Assembly: GCA_039989475.1 (NCBI GenBank)
Contig: JBDXHU010000011.1
Span: 62,001-126,000, forward strand
DNA length: 64,000 bases
Reading direction: 5' to 3'
Source: JBDXHU01 sp039989475
GTDB taxonomy: Bacteria; Pseudomonadota; Gammaproteobacteria; Pseudomonadales; Halieaceae
The notes under the pieces are model-generated. The model had not been told where the DNA came from. It worked only from the letters and a program-made list of their open reading frames with translations, and made no database searches. This document shows, piece after piece, positions 61,281 through 64,000 of the stretch; positions within the stretch are counted from its first letter, which is position 1; every line of letters begins with the position of its first letter. The position numbers and the translations under genes are program-made.

Positions 61281-62843
61281 ATGAATAAGGGCTTTACCAC
61301 CCGTACCGCGCTCATCGTGGCGCTGGGCGGCTTCCTGATGGGTTTTGATGCCTCGGTAATCTCCGGTGTCGTAGGCTTTATCGAACAAGAGTTTGCGCTG
61401 ACAAAACTACAGCTGGGCTGGTCGGTGGCCTCACTGTCCCTGGCGGCCACACTCGCCATGCTGGCGGCGGGGCCGCTGAGTGACCGCTTCGGCCGCAAAC
61501 CGGTGCTGAGCACGGCGGCGATTCTGTTCGCCATATCCGCCATCGCTTCCGCACTGGCCACCTCTTTTCCCCTGCTTGTCACAGCGCGCATCATCGGCGG
61601 GCTTGGCGTTGGCATGGCGCTGATCATAGCGCCCATGTATATCGCGGAAATATCACCCGCCGCAGAGCGGGGTCGCATGGTCTCCTTCAACCAGCTGAAT
61701 ATTGTGATCGGTATTTCGGTCGCCTTCTTCAGTAACTACCTGATCCTGAAGCTGGGCCAGTCTGAGGCGGACTGGGCCCTGGCGCTGCGCCTGGCAGACT
61801 GGAACTGGCGCTGGATGTTGGGGCTGGAGACGCTGCCGGCTGTACTCTATTTTTTCTGCCTGTTCCTCGTGCCCGAAAGCCCGCGCTGGTTGATCATGCA
61901 CGATCGCTCAGCCGAGGCAGTCGAGATTATGAGCCAGGTTAGCGGTCCGCAGCAGGCCCGCGTTGAAATGGATTCGATAATGGCAAGCCTGGCTCATGAA
62001 CAGGCAGCCGAGGCTGGCAAAGATGGCTGGGCGGCCCTGTTCAGCAAGCCCCTGCGACTGGTGCTAATGATCGGCTTAACCGTGGCAGTGCTGCAGCAGA
62101 TCACCGGCATTAACTCGGTATTTTTCTATGCACCGATGATTTTCGAGCAGTCGGGGATCGGCACTGACGCCGCGTTCATGCAAGCCATCCTGGTGGGACT
62201 GACCAACCTGGCCTTTACCATACTGGCCATGGCGCTGATTGACCGCGTCGGCAGAAAACCCTTGCTGGTCTTCGGGGTGACGGGAATCGCGCTCTGTATG
62301 TTACTGCTGGCCGCGTCCTTCAACGCAGCGACCTATACCCTGACCCAGGACAGCATAGCCGCCCTGCCCGCCGCCATCGACCGCGTGCAATTGCAGGCAC
62401 TGCAGGACATCACCTTTAATAGTGACGTCAGTTTCGGGATGGCGCTCAGCGAGTCACTGGGCAGCGCCAGTTTCCGGGAATTTGAATCATCACTGGTTAA
62501 CGCCGCGATAAACATCAACCCAATGCTGGTCTTGTTCGGCATTCTTGGCTTTGTCGCCTGCTTTGCCATATCCATCGGCCCGGTCATGTGGGTATTGTTT
62601 TCCGAGCTGTTCCCGAACCGGGTGCGCGCGATTGCGATCTCTTTTGTCGGCCTGGTCAATTCCGCGGTTAGTTTTACCGTGCAACTGCTGTTCCCCTGGC
62701 AACTGGCCAACCTGGGCAGCGCCACAACGTTTTTAATTTACGGGGTGTTTGCAGTAATCGGCCTGGTGCTGATTCTTAAACTGCTACCCGAAACCAGGGG
62801 CAAGTCCCTGGAAGAACTGGAGAAACAACTCGTAAGCGCCTGA
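61281..62843 (+). CDS. Sugar porter (MFS, SP family)
   Basis: 520 residues with 12 predicted membrane helices. Sugar-porter hallmarks are present: GPLSDRFGRKPVL after helix 2, PESPRWLIMH after helix 6, QQITGINSVFFYAP in helix 7, and PETRGKSLEELE at the C-terminus. A long loop (~350-410) between helices 9 and 10 is larger than in typical XylE-type porters. It is proton-coupled import of glucose or a small oligosaccharide across the inner membrane. It lies between the two GH3 genes, one operon. Confidence 0.92.
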   Translation: MNKGFTTRTALIVALGGFLMGFDASVISGVVGFIEQEFALTKLQLGWSVASLSLAATLAMLAAGPLSDRFGRKPVLSTAAILFAISAIASALATSFPLLVTARIIGGLGVGMALIIAPMYIAEISPAAERGRMVSFNQLNIVIGISVAFFSNYLILKLGQSEADWALALRLADWNWRWMLGLETLPAVLYFFCLFLVPESPRWLIMHDRSAEAVEIMSQVSGPQQARVEMDSIMASLAHEQAAEAGKDGWAALFSKPLRLVLMIGLTVAVLQQITGINSVFFYAPMIFEQSGIGTDAAFMQAILVGLTNLAFTILAMALIDRVGRKPLLVFGVTGIALCMLLLAASFNAATYTLTQDSIAALPAAIDRVQLQALQDITFNSDVSFGMALSESLGSASFREFESSLVNAAININPMLVLFGILGFVACFAISIGPVMWVLFSELFPNRVRAIAISFVGLVNSAVSFTVQLLFPWQLANLGSATTFLIYGVFAVIGLVLILKLLPETRGKSLEELEKQLVSA

Positions 62844-62922
62844 TAGAGGAAAATCTGGTGCTTCGCTCTCCTACTTTATATTGAAGGTACTCACGGCACG
62901 GGGTTGCCACGGAACCAATATC

Positions 62923-64000
62923 ATGAACAATCCAGAAACAGCCAACGGCTACAGCACAATAATTACCCAGGAAATCCGTGAGCGGGTGGACGCCCTCATG
63001 AGCCGCATGAGCCTGGCGCAAAAAATCGGGCAGATGGTGCAGACTGAGCGGATGGCGATCAGCCCTGAAGAAGTCAAAGACTGGCACATAGGCTCGGTAC
63101 TCAGTGGCGGTGGCTCCTGCCCGGGTGATAACAAGGTGGCGGACTGGGTCAGTATGAATGACGCCTATTGGGCTGCTTCCATGGAGGAGGACGCGGAACA
63201 TCTCGCCATCCCGATCATCTATGGTGTTGACGCCATACACGGCAATAACAACGTGCTGGGCGCGACCATATTTCCGCACAACATGGGTCTCGGTGCGGCC
63301 CGGGATCCGGATTTGCTGGAACGGATTGCCCAGGTTACCGCGCGCGAAATCCTGGCCACCGGCGTCGAGTGGACTTTCGCTCCTACCCTGGCCGTGGCGC
63401 GCAATTCACACTGGGGGCGCACCTACGAGAGTTATGCGGAAGAGCCGCAGATCGCTACTGACTACGCCGGCAGGTTTGTGCAGGGCTTGCAGGGTGACCT
63501 GGGCACCGACAGCATCGTCGCCTGCGTCAAGCACTGGGTGGGTGACGGTGGCACTACCCACGGCATAGACCAGGGCGAAACCACGCTCAGCGAAACGGAA
63601 TTGCAGCGACTGCACATGGCCCCCTACTACTCCGCCCTGGCCGCGGGTTCCTTAACGGTAATGGTTTCCTTCAACAGCTGGAATGGCGAGAAGTGCCACG
63701 GTCACAAGTACCTGCTCAGCTATCAACTAAAGCAGAAGATGCAGTTTGAAGGCTTTATCATTTCTGACTGGGATGGCATCGACTACCTGTCGGACCAGTA
63801 TTTTGAAGCCGTCGCCATGGGCGTGAATGCCGGCATTGACATGTTCATGGTGTCAGAGCACTGGCAGCCCTTTATCAACCATCTCAGCAGCCACGTGACC
63901 AGTGGCACGGTGTCGATGGATAGAATTGACGATGCTGTGCGACGCATACTGGGCGTAAAATTCGCCTACGGCCTGTTTGAAAAACCGCGCCCCGCCGAGC
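62923..64000 (+). CDS. GH3 glucosidase, C-terminus cut by window edge
   Basis: About 359 residues before the right edge; the frame is still open. Start ATG 62923. GH3 N-terminal domain: VDALMSRMSLAQKIGQMVQTER, IYGVDAIHGNNNVLGATIFPHNMGLGAARD, TFAPTLAVARNSHWGRTYESYAEEP, KHWVGDGGTTHG and nucleophile Asp282 in IISDWDGIDYL. This matches the exo-1,3/1,4-beta-glucanase (ExoP/barley exo-glucanase) branch of GH3, distinct from the upstream BglX-like enzyme. No signal peptide is seen at the start. It lies 79 bases after the sugar porter in the same direction. Together the two GH3 enzymes would complete oligosaccharide breakdown to glucose. Confidence 0.92.
   Translation, partial: MNNPETANGYSTIITQEIRERVDALMSRMSLAQKIGQMVQTERMAISPEEVKDWHIGSVLSGGGSCPGDNKVADWVSMNDAYWAASMEEDAEHLAIPIIYGVDAIHGNNNVLGATIFPHNMGLGAARDPDLLERIAQVTAREILATGVEWTFAPTLAVARNSHWGRTYESYAEEPQIATDYAGRFVQGLQGDLGTDSIVACVKHWVGDGGTTHGIDQGETTLSETELQRLHMAPYYSALAAGSLTVMVSFNSWNGEKCHGHKYLLSYQLKQKMQFEGFIISDWDGIDYLSDQYFEAVAMGVNAGIDMFMVSEHWQPFINHLSSHVTSGTVSMDRIDDAVRRILGVKFAYGLFEKPRPAE

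Overview
This window looks like a stretch of chromosome from a moderately GC-rich, aerobic marine gammaproteobacterium. The gene content (three WS/DGAT wax-ester/triacylglycerol synthases, a mesaconyl-CoA gene set, TonB-receptor/tryptophan-halogenase/SapC genes and beta-glucan hydrolases) fits the OM60/NOR5-type Halieaceae or a relative. That placement is inference from gene content. No rRNA or tRNA genes, CRISPR array, intact insertion sequence or phage genes were recognised.

Left part (1-8550): a sulfatase cut by the window edge lies divergent to an AraC-type regulator. A wax ester synthase with a histone-H1-like basic tail follows, behind a well-placed Fnr/Anr-type promoter, then an ankyrin protein. 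Next come the decayed remains of two ABC-transporter genes and a TetR - haloalkane dehalogenase - DUF1330 operon with a candidate TetR operator.

8545-16222: a 3-oxoacid CoA-transferase pair and a malonyl-CoA-synthetase-like ligase on the minus strand. Divergent to them is an SDR followed by a tight trio resembling methylsuccinyl-CoA dehydrogenase, mesaconyl-CoA C1-C4 transferase and mesaconyl-C4-CoA hydratase.

16232-34161: membrane and secreted proteins, a nucleoside hydrolase, and soxR with a near-textbook SoxR promoter in front of a glyoxalase-fold protein and an FMN reductase. Then a hemerythrin-esterase fusion, a WS/DGAT - acyl-CoA ligase - WS/DGAT lipid cluster, a Crp/Fnr regulator, ilvD, a GntP-type permease, a tandem DUF1330-like protein and a type II haloacid dehalogenase.

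34362-64000: a cardiolipin synthase and then what appears to be a beta-glucan (laminarin-type) utilisation locus. It holds a 1669-residue secreted GH16 protein, an oxidoreductase, a 1149-residue GH94-clan phosphorylase-like protein, a LytS/LytT-type two-component pair, a CBM9-like secreted protein, a TonB-dependent receptor with two tryptophan halogenases, SapC and a cupin-8 protein, an ADP-ribosylglycohydrolase, two GH3 glucosidases (the second cut by the right edge) and a sugar MFS porter. The likely flow is: the GH16 enzyme cuts polymer outside, the TonB receptor imports oligomers, and the phosphorylase and GH3 enzymes break them down inside.

Copies of a TTACTCTGACCCC repeat sit between genes at three places, once as a long perfect hairpin between convergent genes.
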